Shown in pieces: positions 32,209 through 41,493 of a stretch of DNA of 64,000 bases. The notes below the pieces were generated by a model, which saw nothing but the letters and a program-made list of their open reading frames with translations, had not been told where the DNA came from and searched no databases. Position 1 is the stretch's first letter. The number at the start of each line of letters is the position of its first letter. The stretch is from Paeniglutamicibacter psychrophenolicus (GTDB lineage: Bacteria > Actinomycetota > Actinomycetes > Actinomycetales > Micrococcaceae): the NCBI RefSeq assembly GCF_030812255.1, contig NZ_JAUSSH010000003.1:227013-291012 (forward strand), read 5' to 3'. The translations under genes were made by a program, and so were the position numbers.

Positions 32209-33407
32209 TACTTCTCTCCCTGGGTGGAATCTGCGGTGGTTGCGGCGGCGTTCTTGGCCGCTGCCATGTTGGTGATGAACCTGTCGAACAGGTGGGATGC
32301 ATCGTGCGGCCCGGAGGCGGCCTCGGGGTGGTACTGCACCGAGAAGGCCGGCAGGTCCAGGCAGTTCAGGCCCTCCACGACGGAATCGTTCAGCGAGATG
32401 TGGGACACCTCGACGCGGCCGAAGCGCTCCAGCGGGGCGTTCGCGGCGCCCTCGCGGGGTGCGTCGACGGCGAAGCCGTGGTTCTGGCTGGTGATCTCCA
32501 CCTTGCCGGTGGCCTTGTCGAGCACCGGCTGGTTGATGCCGCGGTGCCCGAAGCGCAGCTTGTAGGTGCCGAAGCCCAGGGCACGGCCCAGGATCTGGTT
32601 GCCGAAGCAGATGCCGAAGTACGGGATCCTCGCCTCGAGCACCTGGCGGACCAGGTCCACCTGCACGTTGGCGGTGGCCGGGTCGCCGGGGCCGTTGGAG
32701 AAGAACACGCCGTGGGCGCCGGTGGCGGTGACGTCCTCGAAGCTGGCGTCGTGCGGAAGCACGTGGACGCGCACCCCGCGCTCGGCGAAGCGCTGCGGGG
32801 TCATCATCTTGATGCCCAGGTCGATGGCCGCGACGGTGTACCGGACCTCGCCGGTGTAGCCGTGGTCCGCCGGCTCCACGGTGTAGGCCTCCTTGGTGGA
32901 GACCAGCTCGGAGAGGTTCGCGCCCTCCATCGACGGTTGGGCGTTCACCGTCTTCACCAGTTCCTCGACGCTTGCCTTCGCCGCCTCCCCGGAGAAGATG
33001 CCGGACTTCATGGCGCCGCGGTCGCGCAGGTGGCGGGTCAGCGCGCGGGTGTCCACCTGCTGGATGCCGACGATGCCGCCGGCAACCAGGTCCTCATCGA
33101 GGGTGCGCTGCGCACGCCAGTTCGATGGGATGCGGGCGGCCTCGCGGACCACGTAGCCGGCGGCCCAGATGCGGGAGGACTCGGCGTCCTCGTCGTTGAC
33201 GCCGGTGTTGCCGATGTGCGGGAAGGTCTGCACGATGATCTGGCGTGCGTAGGAGGGGTCGGTGAGGGTCTCCTGGTAGCCGGACATGCCGGTGGAGAAG
33301 ACCGCTTCGCCCAAGGCGGTTCCGATGGCGCCGTAGCTACGGCCGCGGAAAACCCGTCCGTCTTCGAGCACCAAGAGGGCTTGCTCGGTTCCCTGTACTG
33401 CTGTCAC
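32208..33407 (-). CDS. carA: Carbamoyl-phosphate synthase small subunit (glutaminase)
   Basis: CarA releases ammonia from glutamine and channels it to CarB. The 399-residue protein has the small-subunit N-terminal domain ([17 protein letters not shown]) and the class I glutamine amidotransferase triad: Cys in YFGICFGNQ, then His and Glu in [13 protein letters not shown]. The start is GTG, overlapping the stop of the upstream membrane-protein gene in GTGA. The frame is open upstream through pyrC, but that is shadow. The coupling to carB (TAATG) should hold subunit ratios. Confidence 0.96.
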
Positions 33408-33964
33408 TGGTTTTCCTTTGTTTCGGCGGGTGGTTCTTCGTTGTTGTCTGTTCCGGCAGTGCCCAGCGCGGCGATGCGCGCCAGGATCCCGGGGAGTTCT
33501 GCGTGGTACCGCGGGCGGAACCCGGTGTCCACGGCTTCGGTGCCCAGCATCCAGCCGATGACCAGCAGGCCGTCCTTCTCCACAAATTTCCCGGCCATGC
33601 CGCTGGAGCGCGACGCCCCGGTGATGGCGGCGGCGGGGATGAACACGTCGGGGGCGCCGTGGCGGGCCAGCAGCACGCCCTCGGGGTGGATGGACAAGTC
33701 TGCGTTGGTGCGGATGCCCAGGCGGTGGGCGGCGATGCGGTCCAGCCAGTCCCCGGCGGTGGTGGTGCACACGTACACGCCCTGCGCCGGTTCCCCGATG
33801 AAGTCGCCCAGCTCCGGGTCCCCGGCGGCGTCCAGCGGGATCCGCGGCGGGGCCGGCACGTCGGATTGCCGGCGCAGGCGGTTGCGCCAGCCCAGCAGGA
33901 TCAGCGCCACCACCAGCACGATGACCGCCAGGGTGCCCAGGATGGCGCCGGTGTACTCGCCCAT
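33404..33964 (-). CDS. Single-pass membrane protein of the pyr operon (PH-like domain, unknown role)
   Basis: The 186-residue product has one N-terminal membrane helix (about residues 8-26, [19 protein letters not shown]), a basic stop-transfer stretch, and a soluble beta-rich domain of about 130 residues with repeated Gly and hydrophobic alternation. The tail is acidic. It occupies the place taken in mycobacteria by a conserved membrane protein between pyrC and carA (the Rv1382 position). The ATG begins directly after the pyrC stop (TAGATG), and the stop overlaps the carA start. Its presence inside a tight biosynthetic operon suggests a linked role, but no biochemical function is known to me. 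Confidence 0.8.
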   Translation of the reverse strand: MGEYTGAILGTLAVIVLVVALILLGWRNRLRRQSDVPAPPRIPLDAAGDPELGDFIGEPAQGVYVCTTTAGDWLDRIAAHRLGIRTNADLSIHPEGVLLARHGAPDVFIPAAAITGASRSSGMAGKFVEKDGLLVIGWMLGTEAVDTGFRPRYHAELPGILARIAALGTAGTDNNEEPPAETKENQ

Positions 33965-35296
33965 CTAGAAGGCCCCGGAGACGCGCGGGGTGGCCAGCTT
34001 GCCGCCCAGCACCGTGGGGTGCCCGTGGAAGAACACGGAGGTGACCTTGCCCGGCAGTTCCAGGCCCTTGAACGGGGAGTTCCGCCCCTTGGTGGCCATC
34101 GCAAACGGGTCCACGATCCAGCGGGCCTCGGCGTCCACCAGGGTGATGTTGGCCGGTTCGCCCATGGCCAGTTCGCGGCCCTGGTCCGCGACGCGGCCGA
34201 TGGCCGCCGGGGCGGTGGAGGTGATGCGGGCGAAGTCGGCCCAGCTGATCATGCCGGTCTCGACCATGGTGTGCTGCACGACCGAGAGCGCGGTTTCCAG
34301 CCCGGTCATGCCCATGGCGGCGGCCGCCCACTCGCATTCCTTGGCCTCGGAGGGGTGCGGGGCGTGGTCGGTGCCGATGATGTCGATGGTGCCGTCGGCC
34401 AGGCCGGCGCGCAGCGCCATGACGTCGGCCTCGCGGCGCAGCGGCGGGTTGACCTTGTAGACCGGGTCGTAGCTCTTGACCAGTTCGTCGGTGAGCAGCA
34501 GGTGGTGCGGGGTGACCTCGGCGGTGACGTTGACCCCGCGGGACTTGGCCCAGCGGATGATCTCCACGGACCCGGCGGTGGAGACGTGGCAGATGTGCAG
34601 GCGGGAGCCGACGTGTTCTGCCAGCAGCACGTCGCGGGCGATGATCGATTCCTCGGCGACGGCTGGCCATCCGGCCAGGCCGAGCACCGCGGAGACCTCG
34701 CCCTCGTTCATCTGGGCGCCCTCGGTCAGGCGCGGTTCCTGGGCGTGCTGGGCGACGACGCCGTCGAATGCCTTCACGTATTCCAGCGCGCGGCGCATCA
34801 GCAGCGGGTCGAAGACGCAGATCCCGTCGTCGGAGAAGACCCGCACCTGGGCGCGGGAGTCGGCCATCGCGCCGATCTCGGACATCTGCGTGCCCGCAAG
34901 CCCGACGGTGACCGCGCCGACCGGGCGCACATCGACCCAGCCCGAGCGCTTGCCCAGCGACCAGACCTGCTCCACGACCCCGGCGGTGTCCGCCACGGGG
35001 TTGGAGTTGGCCATGGCGTGCACGGCGGTGAATCCGCCCAGTGCCGCTGCCCGGGTGCCGGTCTCCACGGTCTCGGCGTCTTCGCGGCCCGGTTCGCGCA
35101 GGTGGGTGTGCAAATCGACCAGGCCCGGCAGGGCGATCTGGCCGGCGGCCTCGATGACCGTGGCCGCGGCGGCCCCCGGGTGGGTGGCGGCGTCGGCGCC
35201 CAGTGCGGCGATCTTGCCGTCCAGGACCAGGATGTCGCTGGCCTCGTTGCCCAGCGGCTTGGCGCCGCGGATCAGGTAGCTGGTGTTGGTGCTCAT
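33965..35296 (-). CDS. pyrC: Dihydroorotase
   Basis: Dihydroorotase closes carbamoyl aspartate to dihydroorotate using a zinc centre. The 443-residue protein has the metal-binding [10 protein letters not shown] with His63 and His65, later metal-ligand regions ([20 protein letters not shown]), and the catalytic GTDHAPH. It is of the longer class that does not need aspartate transcarbamoylase for activity, judging by length and motifs. The ATG at 35296 has GGGAG about 9 nt upstream. It lies 20 bp after pyrB and is immediately followed by the membrane-protein gene. Confidence 0.95.
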   Translation of the reverse strand: MSTNTSYLIRGAKPLGNEASDILVLDGKIAALGADAATHPGAAAATVIEAAGQIALPGLVDLHTHLREPGREDAETVETGTRAAALGGFTAVHAMANSNPVADTAGVVEQVWSLGKRSGWVDVRPVGAVTVGLAGTQMSEIGAMADSRAQVRVFSDDGICVFDPLLMRRALEYVKAFDGVVAQHAQEPRLTEGAQMNEGEVSAVLGLAGWPAVAEESIIARDVLLAEHVGSRLHICHVSTAGSVEIIRWAKSRGVNVTAEVTPHHLLLTDELVKSYDPVYKVNPPLRREADVMALRAGLADGTIDIIGTDHAPHPSEAKECEWAAAAMGMTGLETALSVVQHTMVETGMISWADFARITSTAPAAIGRVADQGRELAMGEPANITLVDAEARWIVDPFAMATKGRNSPFKGLELPGKVTSVFFHGHPTVLGGKLATPRVSGAF

Positions 35297-35316
35297 GAGG
35301 ATTGACTCCCGTTTCT

Positions 35317-36321
35317 TTACAGGCCGGCCGGACGGGTGGCGTCCGAGGGGGCGGGACGCTGCTGGTCCCCCGATAGCAGTAGGTACAGCACGGCCATGCG
35401 CACCGCCACGCCATTGGCCACCTGGGCCAGCACGGTGGAGCGGGGCGAGTCGGCCGCGGCGGAGGAGATTTCCAGGCCGCGGTTCATCGGGCCGGGGTGC
35501 ATGATGATGGTTTCGCCGGTGTCGCGGGCATCCAGTGCCGCGAGCCGCGCGTCGTCGAAGCCCCAGAGCCGCGAGTACTCGCGGGTGTTGGGGAAGTAGG
35601 AGTCGTGCATGCGCTCGCCCTGCACGCGCAGCATCATCACCGCGTCGGTGCCGGAGGCCAGTGTGGCGTCCAGGTCGTAGCTGATGGTGCACGGCCACAC
35701 GTTGGAGCCGTGCGGCAGCAGCGTGGGCGGGGCCACCATGGTCACCTCGGCACCCAGGGTGCGCAGCAGCCAGAGGTTGGAGCGGGCGACCCGCGAGTGC
35801 AGGATGTCCCCGACGATGGCCACGCGCATCCCGGAAAGGTCGGAACCCAGCGAGGTGTGCCCGTGCAGCGCGGACCAGTGGGTGCGCAGCGTGAACGCGT
35901 CCAGCAGCGCCTGGGTGGGGTGCTCATGGGTGCCGTCCCCGGCGTTGACCACCGGCGCGTCGATCCAGTCGGTGGCGGCCAGGCGGGCCGGGGCCCCGGA
36001 GGCGCCATGCCGGATGACCACCGCGTCGGCGCCGATGGCCTGCAGGGTCTGTGCGGTGTCCTTGAGCGACTCGCCCTTGGAGACCGAGGAGCCCTTGGCG
36101 GAAAAGTTGATGACGTCCGCGCTCAGCCGCTTGGCCGCGGCCTCGAAGGAGATGCGGGTGCGGGTGGAGTCCTCGAAGAAGAGGTTCACCACGGTCCGTC
36201 CGCGCAGCGCCGGGAGCTTCTTGACCTCGCGGGTGCCCACGGCGGCCATTTCCTCGGCGATGTCCAGGATCCGGATGGCGTCGGCGCGCGACAAGTCAAG
36301 GGTGGAGAGCAGGTGCTTCAT
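35317..36321 (-). CDS. pyrB: Aspartate carbamoyltransferase catalytic subunit
   Basis: PyrB condenses carbamoyl phosphate with aspartate. The 334-residue protein has the carbamoyl-phosphate-binding STRTR at residues 52-56 within [13 protein letters not shown], the second-site loop around [16 protein letters not shown], and MHPGPMNRG near the C-terminus. No regulatory subunit (pyrI) is present, as usual in actinobacteria. The ATG overlaps the pyrR stop in ATGA. Confidence 0.96.
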   Translation of the reverse strand: MKHLLSTLDLSRADAIRILDIAEEMAAVGTREVKKLPALRGRTVVNLFFEDSTRTRISFEAAAKRLSADVINFSAKGSSVSKGESLKDTAQTLQAIGADAVVIRHGASGAPARLAATDWIDAPVVNAGDGTHEHPTQALLDAFTLRTHWSALHGHTSLGSDLSGMRVAIVGDILHSRVARSNLWLLRTLGAEVTMVAPPTLLPHGSNVWPCTISYDLDATLASGTDAVMMLRVQGERMHDSYFPNTREYSRLWGFDDARLAALDARDTGETIIMHPGPMNRGLEISSAAADSPRSTVLAQVANGVAVRMAVLYLLLSGDQQRPAPSDATRPAGL

Positions 36322-36908
36322 GCGTGGGCCTCGATGACGACCTCGTTGTTGTCGGCCCCGTCGACCTCGGCCAGGTGCACGCGCACCTTTTCGGTGGTGG
36401 CGGTGGGCAGGTTCTTGCCGACGTGGTCGGCGCGGATGGGAAGTTCGCGGTGGCCGCGGTCCACCAGGACCGCCAGGCGGACGATGCGCGGGCGCCCCAG
36501 GTCGGCGATGGCGTCCAGGGCGGCGCGAATGGTGCGCCCGGAGTACAGCACGTCGTCCACCAGCACCACGACCTTGTCGTCGATGCCGGAGGCCGGAAGG
36601 CGGGTGGGCGCAGGGGTGCGGGTGGTGGAGCGGCGCAGGTCGTCGCGGTACATCGTGACGTCGAGCTGTCCGGTGATGGAGGCCGGATCCAGGCCCGGCG
36701 AGGTGGCGGCGATGCGCTGCGCCAGGCGTTGGGCCAGCGGGAATCCGCGGGACGGGATGCCCAACAGCACCAGGTCCGCCACTCCCTTGTTGGCCTCGAT
36801 GATCTCGTGGGCGATGCGGGTGATGACGCGGTCGATGTCCTCGCTGGAGAGGACTATCCGGGCACTGACAGGCGCTGTGGCAGGGGCATGGTTCTGCTCG
36901 TTGCCCAT
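36318..36908 (-). CDS. pyrR: PyrR regulator/uracil phosphoribosyltransferase
   Basis: PyrR binds pyr mRNA in response to UMP and can also act as a weak uracil phosphoribosyltransferase. The 196-residue protein has the PRPP-binding loop [20 protein letters not shown] around residues 105-125 and the [14 protein letters not shown] segment. The ATG at 36908 has a strong AAGGAGG 7-8 nt upstream; the open frame beyond it is shadow. It is the first gene of pyrR-pyrB-pyrC-membrane protein-carA-carB-pyrF. The RNA element just upstream of its Shine-Dalgarno matches the PyrR-binding consensus, so the protein probably controls its own operon. Confidence 0.95.
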   Translation of the reverse strand: MGNEQNHAPATAPVSARIVLSSEDIDRVITRIAHEIIEANKGVADLVLLGIPSRGFPLAQRLAQRIAATSPGLDPASITGQLDVTMYRDDLRRSTTRTPAPTRLPASGIDDKVVVLVDDVLYSGRTIRAALDAIADLGRPRIVRLAVLVDRGHRELPIRADHVGKNLPTATTEKVRVHLAEVDGADNNEVVIEAHA

Positions 36909-36925
36909 GTGCGGCCTCCTTCCCC

Positions 36926-36937
36926 GCCTCACTGGAC
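36926..36937 (-). promoter_or_regulatory. PyrR-binding RNA motif overlapping the pyrR translation start region
   Basis: The minus-strand RNA reads GUCCAGUGAGGC. The Bacillus binding-loop consensus is ARUCCNGNGAGGYU, and this sequence matches the central UCCNGNGAGGY exactly. It can form a small hairpin (CC/GG closing AGUGA, with UUCC/GGAA outside), and its 3' side runs into the AAGGAGG Shine-Dalgarno of pyrR. Binding would hide the ribosome site. Translational repression of this kind by PyrR has been reported in mycobacteria; here it is inferred. Confidence 0.75.
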
Positions 36938-36966
36938 GGAATTTAAAGGTTGCTTGCTGGATCAAA

Positions 36967-36975
36967 ATTATCACA
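36967..36975 (-). promoter_or_regulatory. Candidate extended -10 promoter of the pyr operon
   Basis: TGTGATAAT on the minus strand is an extended -10 match about 60 bp before the pyrR start. It places the PyrR motif inside a leader of about 50 nt. The -35 match is poor. It lies within 94 bp shared with the divergent PrsW-like gene. Confidence 0.45.
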
Positions 36976-36989
36976 GGCCGTGCCGCACG

Positions 36990-37002
36990 TAGGATTTGAG
37001 TC
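36990..37002 (+). promoter_or_regulatory. Candidate leaderless -10 box for the PrsW-like gene
   Basis: TAGGAT ends seven bases before the ATG at 37003, and there is no Shine-Dalgarno. The predicted transcription start coincides with the start codon. The -35 is weak. Confidence 0.4.
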
Positions 37003-38235
37003 ATGCGCGTTACCTCACACCCCCCGCAAGCCTCCCCGCACTCGGCCCCGCAGGACCCTTGGGCCTCCGCCGGCTCCCCCGGTTTCCCGGGCGTGCACGG
37101 CCTGCCCGGGTCCGCTCCCGCGCCCTTCGGTTCGCCGCCGGGGCGCCGGCACCGTTCCGGGTCCACGGCGGTGACCCTGGCGCTGGTGGCCTGCACCGTG
37201 GTGCTGCTGGGTGTGGGCTTCTTCCTGGCCGGGGCCTTTGGCTCCGGCACGGTGCTGTGGCTTGGCGCCCTGGCCATGGTGCCGCTGGCGCTGTGCCTGC
37301 TGGGGCTGCGCTGGGTGGACCGCTGGGACCCGGAACCGCGCGCCCTGCTGGCGCTGGGGCTGTTCTGGGGTGCCGGGGCCTCGGTGGCCGGGGCCCTGCT
37401 GGTCGGGGACGTGTTCATGGAGCTGTTCTTCGACCCCGCCGAACACCTGGACCTTGACCTCTTCGGCGCGGTGGTGCAGGCCCCCATCGTGGAGGAACTG
37501 GCCAAGGGCGCCGGGGTGCTGCTGATCTTCTGGATCAACCGCTCGCACTTCGACGGGCCCATCGACGGGATCGTGTACGGCGGCATCGTCGGTGCCGGGT
37601 TCGCGTTCACCGAGAACATCTTGTACTTCGCCTCCAGCTACATCGCCCCGGCGGCCGAAGGCGAGCTGGTCTCGGTCTTCGTGCTGCGCGGGCTGTTCTC
37701 GCCCTTCGCGCATGTGATGTTCACCGCATGGACGGGTTTCGCGCTGGGGCTCTGTGCCGCGCGCGGCAGGCGCGGGCGCTGGCCGCTGTACCTGCTGGTC
37801 GGCCTGCTGCCGGCGATGGTCGGCCACTTCCTGTGGAACGGCGGGGTCGGGATCTTCTTCGACAACTTCCTGGGCTTCTACTTCGTGCTGCAGGTGCCCT
37901 TGTTCGCCGCCTCGATCGTGGCCGTGGTGCTGCTGCAGCGCGGCGAGCGGAAGCTGACCGAGCAGCGACTGGACGAGTACCGGGCCAGCGGCTGGTTCAC
38001 CGCCGCGGAGGTGGCGATGTTTGCCACCCGTGCGGGCCGGCGCAATGCCCGGCGCTGGGCGGCGGGCATCGGGCGCCGCCGGCAGATGAAGGATTTCACC
38101 GCCACCGCGATGAACCTGGCCGCGGTGCGCCAGCGGATCGTGGCCGGACACCCCACGGGCACCGACTTTGCCCGGGAGCTGGCGTTGCTGCACAACTCGC
38201 ACGTGCAGCGGGCGCAGCTGCTGAACATGGCCTGA
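37003..38235 (+). CDS. PrsW-type intramembrane metalloprotease
   Basis: PrsW-family (CPBP-related) membrane proteases cut anti-sigma factors or other membrane substrates. The 410-residue protein has a 50-residue Pro/Gly-rich N-terminal region, about eight membrane segments, and the catalytic motif EELAK at residues 164-168, followed by FTENILYF and the later histidines of [11 protein letters not shown] and VGHFLWN. All expected catalytic positions are present. A soluble basic C-terminal region of about 100 residues follows the last helix and is longer than in Bacillus PrsW. Its substrate is unknown. It is divergent from pyrR. Confidence 0.88.
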   Translation: MRVTSHPPQASPHSAPQDPWASAGSPGFPGVHGLPGSAPAPFGSPPGRRHRSGSTAVTLALVACTVVLLGVGFFLAGAFGSGTVLWLGALAMVPLALCLLGLRWVDRWDPEPRALLALGLFWGAGASVAGALLVGDVFMELFFDPAEHLDLDLFGAVVQAPIVEELAKGAGVLLIFWINRSHFDGPIDGIVYGGIVGAGFAFTENILYFASSYIAPAAEGELVSVFVLRGLFSPFAHVMFTAWTGFALGLCAARGRRGRWPLYLLVGLLPAMVGHFLWNGGVGIFFDNFLGFYFVLQVPLFAASIVAVVLLQRGERKLTEQRLDEYRASGWFTAAEVAMFATRAGRRNARRWAAGIGRRRQMKDFTATAMNLAAVRQRIVAGHPTGTDFARELALLHNSHVQRAQLLNMA

Positions 38236-38335
38236 GTCCGGGGCCGCCGGGACGGAACCGCCGCGACGGTGCCGGCCGGTGCCGGGCCGCCAGGGTGTGC
38301 GGGTCCCCGCCGGAAGGCCGGCCGCCAGTCGGGAG

Positions 38336-38378
38336 GCGGGCGTTCGGCGTGTCGCGGTGCAACACGCCGAACGCCCGC
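38336..38378. terminator. Bidirectional terminator between the PrsW-like gene and the MFS small-subunit gene
   Basis: GCGGGCGTTCGGCGTGT (38336-38352) pairs perfectly over 17 bp with 38362-38378 around a 9-nt loop. It sits between converging genes and can serve both. No strong U tract is present on either side. Confidence 0.75.
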
Positions 38379-38402
38379 TGCCTTGCCCGGTGGCCGCCGG
38401 TG

Positions 38403-38564
38403 CTACCCGAAGAGCTGGCCGACCCTCGAGAGGGTGGTCACGACCCCGTAGGCCAGCGGGATGCCGACCAGCAGCCAGCCGAAAACCAGCCGGCCGGTGG
38501 CGGGAATCACCGGGACGTCGGTGCCGCCTGCGGGGTTCACGGCGTCATGTGGTTGCGCTGGCAT
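38403..38564 (-). CDS. MFS transporter small subunit (single-helix partner protein)
   Basis: This 53-residue protein has one membrane helix, around residues 26-46 (LVFGWLLVGIPLAYGVVTTL), with a polar N-terminus rich in Pro and Gly. It starts with ATG directly after the stop of the OFA-family transporter (TAGATG, no gap). Small proteins of this size and place are annotated in actinobacteria as partners of OFA-type transporters. The role is thought to be accessory; I infer partnership from position and shape. The gene is short enough to be missed by length-filtered gene calling. Confidence 0.75.
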   Translation of the reverse strand: MPAQPHDAVNPAGGTDVPVIPATGRLVFGWLLVGIPLAYGVVTTLSRVGQLFG

Positions 38565-39959
38565 CTAGGATCCTTTCCTGGCGGAAGCGAGTTCTTCCTC
38601 CGGCTCGTGGTACTTTGCGTCGACCGGGCGGATGAGCGTGCTGGCGACGAAGCCGATGACAAGCAACCCCACCATGGTCAGCAGCACCGGCAGGTAGTTG
38701 TGCGCGTTCATCGTCCCGGGCTTGCCCTGGGCGTCCAACAGCCCGTTGACGATCAACGGCCCGGCAATGCCGGCGGCGGACCAGGCGGTCAGCAGGCGTC
38801 CGTGGATCGCCCCGACCTGGAAGGTGCCGAAGAGGTCCTTGAGGTAGGCCGGCGCGGTGGCGAAGGAACCGCCGTAGAAGCTGATGATGACCACGGCCAT
38901 CGCCACGAAGAGCAGCATCGAACTGCCGCCGAAGAAGGCCAGCACCACGTAGAACAGGGCACCGGCGCCGAGGTAGACCATGTAGATGCGCTGGCGCCCG
39001 ATCACATCGGAGGCGCTGGACCAGATGAAGCGCCCGGCCATGTTGCCGATCGAGAGCATGCCCACGAACCCGGCGGCCACCGCCGCGTTGACCGCGGAGT
39101 TCCCGTCGGCGCCGCGGAAGAAGTCCTGGATCATCGGGGAGGCCTGTTCCAGGATGCCGATGCCCGCGGTGACGTTGAGGAACAGCACGGCCCACACCAA
39201 CCAGAAGCTGCGGGTCCTGATCGCGTTGGCCGCCGAGACGTGGGCGGTGGTGACCATCGCCGAGACCTTGGCCTTCGAGGGGTCCCAGCCGCGCGGCATC
39301 CAGCCGGGGGCCGGCACGCGGATGTTCAGCACCCCGTACATCATCACCGCGAAGTAGAGCACCCCCAGGGCCAGGAAGAGCTTGCCGACGGAGGAGCCGG
39401 AGGCGATCCAGTCCGCACCGTCGACGGCCGGGTCAAACCCGTCGAAGAACTTCAGCAGCGCAGTGGACATCGGGGAGGCGATCAGCGCGCCACCGCCGAA
39501 GCCCATGATCGCCATGCCGGTGGCCATGCCGGGGCGGTCCGGGAACCACTTCATCAGCGTGGACACCGGGGAGATGTAGCCGATGCCCAGGCCGATGCCG
39601 CCGATGAAGCCGTAGCCCAGGTACACCAGCCAGAGCTGCGAGGTGAAGATGCCGGCGGCTCCGACCAGGAAGCCGGCACCCCAGAAGGACGCGGCGACAA
39701 ACATCGACTTGCGCGGCCCGCTGCGTTCGACCCAGGTGCCCATGATGGCCGCCGAGAGGCCGAGCATCACGATGGCGATGGAGAAGATGATCCCGATGGC
39801 GGTCTGCGAGAGGCCGAAGTGGCCGATCAGCGCGGACTTGTACACGCTGGTGGCGTAGGCCTGGCCGATGCACAGGTGCACGGCCAGGGCGGCGGGCGGG
39901 ATCAGCCAGCGGTTGAAGCCCGGCGGGGCGATGGAGCGGGAGCGGTCGAGCCAATTCAA
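38565..39959 (-). CDS. OFA-family MFS transporter (oxalate/formate antiporter type)
   Basis: The 464-residue protein has about twelve membrane segments and the OFA-family hallmarks: FNRWLIPPAALAVHLCIGQAYATSVY at the N-terminus, GLGIGYISPVSTLMKWFPDRPGMATG, and AGRFIWSSASDVIGR. Members exchange small mono- or dicarboxylates, but the true substrate cannot be told from the sequence; in actinobacteria many are of unknown substrate. The start is TTG with AGGAG about 6-7 nt upstream. The 53-residue partner gene follows with no gap. A CACACAGTGTG palindrome lies upstream (40040-40050). Confidence 0.88.
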   Translation of the reverse strand: MNWLDRSRSIAPPGFNRWLIPPAALAVHLCIGQAYATSVYKSALIGHFGLSQTAIGIIFSIAIVMLGLSAAIMGTWVERSGPRKSMFVAASFWGAGFLVGAAGIFTSQLWLVYLGYGFIGGIGLGIGYISPVSTLMKWFPDRPGMATGMAIMGFGGGALIASPMSTALLKFFDGFDPAVDGADWIASGSSVGKLFLALGVLYFAVMMYGVLNIRVPAPGWMPRGWDPSKAKVSAMVTTAHVSAANAIRTRSFWLVWAVLFLNVTAGIGILEQASPMIQDFFRGADGNSAVNAAVAAGFVGMLSIGNMAGRFIWSSASDVIGRQRIYMVYLGAGALFYVVLAFFGGSSMLLFVAMAVVIISFYGGSFATAPAYLKDLFGTFQVGAIHGRLLTAWSAAGIAGPLIVNGLLDAQGKPGTMNAHNYLPVLLTMVGLLVIGFVASTLIRPVDAKYHEPEEELASARKGS

Positions 39960-40157
39960 CGTGTTCTCCTCTGTTCAAAGGTGGGCGCGAGTGCCACGGG
40001 GAACAAAAACCATGTGGTTGTCGGATTCTGCGGCCCAAGCACACAGTGTGGCACGATTCACAGGCCGGGCCGCGGCCCCGCGCCGGGGAATGCCGACTTG
40101 CCGCCGGGACGGGCGCCGCGAGAAGATGCGACATGCCGGCGGCTTGGCCTGCTGGCT

Positions 40158-40205
40158 GGGCCGTTTGGCCGCCGGGCCGCTGGGCCGCCGGGCCGTTTGG
40201 CCGCC
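40158..40205. repeat. Three tandem 16-bp repeats
   Basis: GGGCCGTTTGGCCGCC occurs at 40158-40173 and 40190-40205, with a copy differing at two bases (GGGCCGCTGGGCCGCC) between them. Each unit contains a partial GGCC palindrome. It is intergenic and has no assigned role. Confidence 0.8.
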
Positions 40206-40243
40206 GGGTCGATTGGGGACCGGCATGCCGGTTAACGCACCGC

Positions 40244-40281
40244 GGCCGGCGGGAGCCCGATGATTCGGGTTCCCGCCGGCC
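40244..40281 (-). terminator. Hairpin terminator downstream of nusB
   Basis: GGCCGGCGGGAGCCCGA (40244-40260) pairs with 40265-40281 over 17 bp with one mismatch (G-U in one strand) and a TGAT loop, 27 bp after the nusB stop. There is no U tract. Confidence 0.65.
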
Positions 40282-40307
40282 GGCGGAGAGGTTCGACGTG
40301 CGGGCCG

Positions 40308-40718
40308 CTAGGCCAGCAGTGTCGGCTTCATCTGCTGGATGCGTCCGAGCAGTCCGTTGACGAATTCCGGGGACTCGTCGGTGGACAGCTCGCGGACCAG
40401 CGAGACCGCCTCGGCAACGGCAACGCCGTCGGGAACGTCGTCGTTGAACAACAGTTCCCAGGCGCCGATGCGCAGCGCGGTGCGGTCCACCGTGGGCATG
40501 CGCTCCAGGGTCCAGCCCTTGGAGTAGGAGGAGAGGATCTCGTCGATCCTGTCCAGCTCGCCCATGACGCCCTCGATGAGGGTCACGGTGTATTCGTTGA
40601 TGGTGATGTCCGTGGCTTCACGGCGCAAACGCATGGCCGCCAGCGGCGAGACATCGCGTTGTTCGGCTTCAAAAAGGATGTCAAGTGCCCGGCGGCGGGC
40701 CTTGGCGCGGGCGCTCAC
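40308..40718 (-). CDS. nusB: Transcription antitermination factor NusB
   Basis: NusB with NusE binds boxA RNA to prevent early termination of rRNA transcripts. The 136-residue protein is all-helical with ARRRALDILFEAEQRD at the start and the conserved PTVDRTALRIGAWELLF and AVSLVRELSTDESPEFVNGLLG. Length is normal. The start is GTG and shares one base with the efp stop (TAGTG), implying efp-nusB coupling, the usual pair in actinobacteria. Confidence 0.96.
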   Translation of the reverse strand: MSARAKARRRALDILFEAEQRDVSPLAAMRLRREATDITINEYTVTLIEGVMGELDRIDEILSSYSKGWTLERMPTVDRTALRIGAWELLFNDDVPDGVAVAEAVSLVRELSTDESPEFVNGLLGRIQQMKPTLLA

Positions 40719-41278
40719 TAGGAGACACGCCCCAGGTAATCGCCGGTGCGGGTGTCGACCTTGACCTTGGTGTTCTGCTCGACGAACAGCGGCACCTGGA
40801 TCTCCTTGCCGGTCTCCAGCGTGGCCGGCTTGGTGCCCGCCGAGGAGCGGTCGCCCTGCAGGCCCGGCTCGGTGTAGGTGATTTCCAGGACAACCGACGG
40901 GGGCAGCTCGACGTACAGCGGGGAGCCCTCGTGCATCGCGATGGTGGCGTTCTGGCTCTCCAGCATGTAGCCGGCGGCGTCTCCCACGGTGGCACCGGCG
41001 ACGGTGATCTGGTCGTAGTCGCTCAGGTCCATGAACACGAAGTCTTCGCCGTCCTGGTACAGGTACTGGTAGTCGCGGCGGTCAACGGTGGCGGTCTCGA
41101 TCTTGGCACCGGCGTTGTAGGTCTTCTCCAGGACGCGCCCGGTGATGACGTTGCGCATCTTGGTGCGCACGAAAGCGCCGCCCTTGCCGGGCTTGACGTG
41201 CTGGAAATCGATGATGGTCCAGAGCTGGCCCTCGATCTTGAGGACCTGTCCGTTCTTGATGTCGGTGGTTGATGCCAC
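40718..41278 (-). CDS. efp: Elongation factor P
   Basis: EF-P rescues ribosomes stalled at proline runs. The 186-residue protein has three beta-barrel domains. The tip loop is KPGKGGA with Lys32 at the modification position. Actinobacterial EF-P generally keeps this lysine, and no EpmA/EpmB-type modification genes are visible here. The C-terminal signature GDYLG is present. The gene follows the TPR-like gene after 215 bp that include a hairpin, so it may have its own promoter. Confidence 0.97.
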   Translation of the reverse strand: MASTTDIKNGQVLKIEGQLWTIIDFQHVKPGKGGAFVRTKMRNVITGRVLEKTYNAGAKIETATVDRRDYQYLYQDGEDFVFMDLSDYDQITVAGATVGDAAGYMLESQNATIAMHEGSPLYVELPPSVVLEITYTEPGLQGDRSSAGTKPATLETGKEIQVPLFVEQNTKVKVDTRTGDYLGRVS

Positions 41279-41458
41279 GATCTACTCTTCTTCCGTATGT
41301 CGCCGCCGGCTCGCCCGGCGCGGAATCGCGCCGGCGGGCCCCAGCCGCCGCAAAGCGGCAACCCCGGGCGTGTTGTCAAAAATCCAAGATTCAGTTTAGC
41401 GCACCGGGGCGGTTGCCCGGGTAACACCCGATGGTGATCTCCCGGACGTCGGCACCCT

Positions 41459-41483
41459 GCCGGCGCACCTGGGGTGCGCCGGC
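41459..41483 (-). terminator. Hairpin between the TPR-like gene and efp
   Basis: GCCGGCGCACC and GGTGCGCCGGC form a perfect 11-bp stem with a 3-nt loop, starting about 10 bp after the TPR-like gene stop. There is no U tract. Confidence 0.6.
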
Positions 41484-41493
41484 GGGGGCGGCG

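Larger units (their letters stand above)
39960..40307. other. Intergenic region between the MFS transporter and nusB
   Basis: No gene is supported. The 348 bp contain a short palindrome, CACACAGTGTG (40040-40050), near the transporter's expected promoter, a 16-bp tandem repeat (40158-40205) and the nusB-side hairpin (40244-40281). Frames crossing the repeat code only Gly/Arg/Leu/Pro repeats. Confidence 0.7.
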
